The position numbers and the translations under genes are program-made. A stretch of DNA of 5,954 nt, from positions 1-5,954 of the forward strand of contig JAOQAL010000763.1 in NCBI GenBank assembly GCA_025963615.1, read 5' to 3'. The notes under the pieces were generated by a model. It ran no database searches, was not told where the DNA came from, and saw nothing but the letters and a program-made list of their open reading frames with translations. Of the stretch, positions 4,646-5,954 are shown one piece after another (the first letter of the stretch is position 1; each line of letters begins with the position of its first letter). Source of the stretch: Chitinophagaceae bacterium. GTDB lineage: Bacteria > Bacteroidota > Bacteroidia > Chitinophagales > Chitinophagaceae.

Positions 4646-5954
4646 TTGAGAATTCTGCTAACTTTTATTTTACTGATAAATTATTCTGCTTTCTCCCAAT
4701 TGCAGCAACTCAACGTAAGTACAGATAAACACCAGCTTATTACGACAGATGGTAAACCATTTTTCTGGCTAGGCGATACCGGATGGGAGCTCTTTCATAA
4801 ACTGAATAAAGAAGATGCCACAGCATATTTTCAAAAAAGATCAGAACAGGGTTTCAATGTGATACAAGCGGTAGCCCTCGCAGAGCTGGATGGCTTGCAC
4901 ACGGCCAATGCGTATGGTGATCTTCCTTTTATTAATGATGATCTCACAAAACCGAATGAAAGATATTTTCAGTACATAGACAGTTTGATTGATTTAGCAG
5001 CTGGCTATCATTTATATATTGCATTGTTACCAACCTGGGGCGATAAAGTATTCAAAGATTTTTGGGGTAGAGGCCCTGAAGTATTTAATCCGGCAACTGC
5101 ATACGCTTACGGCAGATGGATCGGTAACCGTTTTAAAAACAAAACGAATATTGTCTGGGTCATTGGCGGTGACCGGGATCCCCGCAATAATTCACAAGAT
5201 GCAGCAACCTGGCGTGCATTGGCGAAAGCTGTGGCAGAGGGTGTTAATAAAAACGCATTGATGACCTTTCACCCACAACCAAAAGGAACCGGGTCTTCTT
5301 CGCAATGGTTTCATAATGATGAATGGCTGGATATGAATATGCTGCAAACAGGCCATTGCCGCGATACCGAAGTATGGGAAACAGTAAGCAATGATTATAA
5401 CCGTAAGCCGGCAAAACCTGTATTAAATGGCGAAAGCATTTATGAAGAGATGCCGGGTTGCTTCAACGCAAAAGAGTTGGGCTATGCCAATGCCTATGAT
5501 GTCCGCAAGGCTGCCTACCTCAGTGTGTTCGCTGGTGCCTGCGGGCATGTCTATGGATGCGGGCCCGTTATTTTTTTTGGAGAAAAAGGAAGTAATTTAT
5601 TTGCCAACCTTCACGGATGGAAAGAAGCACTTGATTTTACTGCTGCCCATGAAATGAAATATCTCCGGCGTTTAATTGAGTCCAGGCCCATGCGTGATCG
5701 TATTCCCGATCAGAGCATACTGGTGAATGAAGGATATGGAAACGCCGAACGGATACAGGCAACCAGAGGCAAAGATTATGCATTTGTTTATAGTGCTTAT
5801 GGCAGGGATATTATTGTAAAGACTGATAAAATTACCGGAACAAAAATCAATGCAACCTGGTATGATCCGCGTACCGGTAATACAAAATTCATCGGCGTAT
5901 TTGACAATAACAAGCAAATGAAATTTACTCCGCCATTACCTGTTTCATCACCCG
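4646..5954 (+). CDS. Secreted DUF4038/GH140-like glycoside hydrolase with Collagen_bind_2-type C-terminus, 3' end cut off
   Basis: The frame is open without interruption from 4619 to the window end, where it is cut off. Numbering from TTG 4646, residues 1-17 form a signal peptide with likely cleavage AFS|Q, so the enzyme is exported. DGKPFFWLGDTGWELFHKL (35-53) opens the DUF4038 (apiosidase-like) TIM barrel. IGGD (D176) and NGE (E263) are the probable catalytic carboxylates of this GH140-related family, whose characterised member removes apiose from rhamnogalacturonan-II side chains. From about residue 353 the sequence matches the small beta-domain called Collagen_bind_2 (YAFVYSAYGRD, WYDPRTG), usual at the end of these proteins. 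The start is abnormal: there is no ATG or GTG in any frame between 4601 and 4748. Choices are TTG 4646 (18 residues to the Q after the cleavage site), or a rare ATT at 4637 lying 13 bases after AAGAGGG (4617-4623). The substrate is inferred from family only. Confidence 0.85.
   Translation, partial: MRILLTFILLINYSAFSQLQQLNVSTDKHQLITTDGKPFFWLGDTGWELFHKLNKEDATAYFQKRSEQGFNVIQAVALAELDGLHTANAYGDLPFINDDLTKPNERYFQYIDSLIDLAAGYHLYIALLPTWGDKVFKDFWGRGPEVFNPATAYAYGRWIGNRFKNKTNIVWVIGGDRDPRNNSQDAATWRALAKAVAEGVNKNALMTFHPQPKGTGSSSQWFHNDEWLDMNMLQTGHCRDTEVWETVSNDYNRKPAKPVLNGESIYEEMPGCFNAKELGYANAYDVRKAAYLSVFAGACGHVYGCGPVIFFGEKGSNLFANLHGWKEALDFTAAHEMKYLRRLIESRPMRDRIPDQSILVNEGYGNAERIQATRGKDYAFVYSAYGRDIIVKTDKITGTKINATWYDPRTGNTKFIGVFDNNKQMKFTPPLPVSSP

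Noticed and set aside
5019..5261. Plus-strand 80-codon frame, and a similar one at 5427-5657
   Set aside because: Both are in a different frame within the glycosidase coding sequence, which translates without break through these positions.
5672..5917. Minus-strand open frame of 81 codons near the window end
   Set aside because: It is opposite the glycosidase C-terminal domain, whose plus-strand frame is intact and homologous.

Overview
The window looks like chromosomal DNA of a Bacteroidota bacterium, probably near Chitinophagaceae/Sphingobacteriales. This is inferred from gene content: a Tat-exported xylose-isomerase-like TIM-barrel protein, a DUF4038 (apiosidase-like) secreted glycosidase with a signal peptide ending in AFS|Q, start regions with weak or no Shine-Dalgarno sequence, and AT-rich intergenic DNA. 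No marker gene fixes the genus. All genes lie on the + strand.

Layout. (1) 15-941: exported sugar phosphate isomerase/epimerase-like protein with a Tat signal. (2) 942-1281: a 340-bp gap with a terminator-like hairpin (1107-1143), a weaker one (954-1003) and a 12-bp perfect palindrome (1233-1244) just ahead of the next operon. (3) 1282-4075: a complete NitT/TauT-type ABC importer in the order permease, ATPase, substrate-binding protein. The first two genes overlap; the third follows a 168-bp gap that holds a short GAGC-type repeat. The binding protein has an N-terminal membrane anchor and an unusual Cys-His-x-x-Cys cluster in its first ligand-facing loop, so the substrate cannot be assigned by analogy with nitrate, taurine or HMP systems. 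(4) 4223-4576: a small cytoplasmic protein made almost wholly of heptads of the form N-Q-x-x-I-x-x, predicted to be a continuous coiled coil with Asn in the core. (5) 4581-4618: a cluster of GCTAAT motifs including a 7-bp hairpin. (6) 4646 to the window end: a secreted DUF4038/GH140-like glycoside hydrolase with the start of a C-terminal Collagen_bind_2-type domain, cut off by the window edge. It has no ATG or GTG start, and in-frame stop codons inside the GCTAAT cluster separate it from the nearest upstream in-frame ATG.

How they fit. The first and last genes suit extracytoplasmic sugar or glycan processing; the ABC importer takes up a small solute of unknown identity. Nothing ties these three units into one pathway, and they look like separate transcription units. 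The least explained items are the Asn-cored coiled-coil protein, the Cys-bearing binding protein and the glycosidase without an ordinary start codon. I found no tRNA, rRNA, CRISPR array, insertion sequence or recognisable riboswitch.
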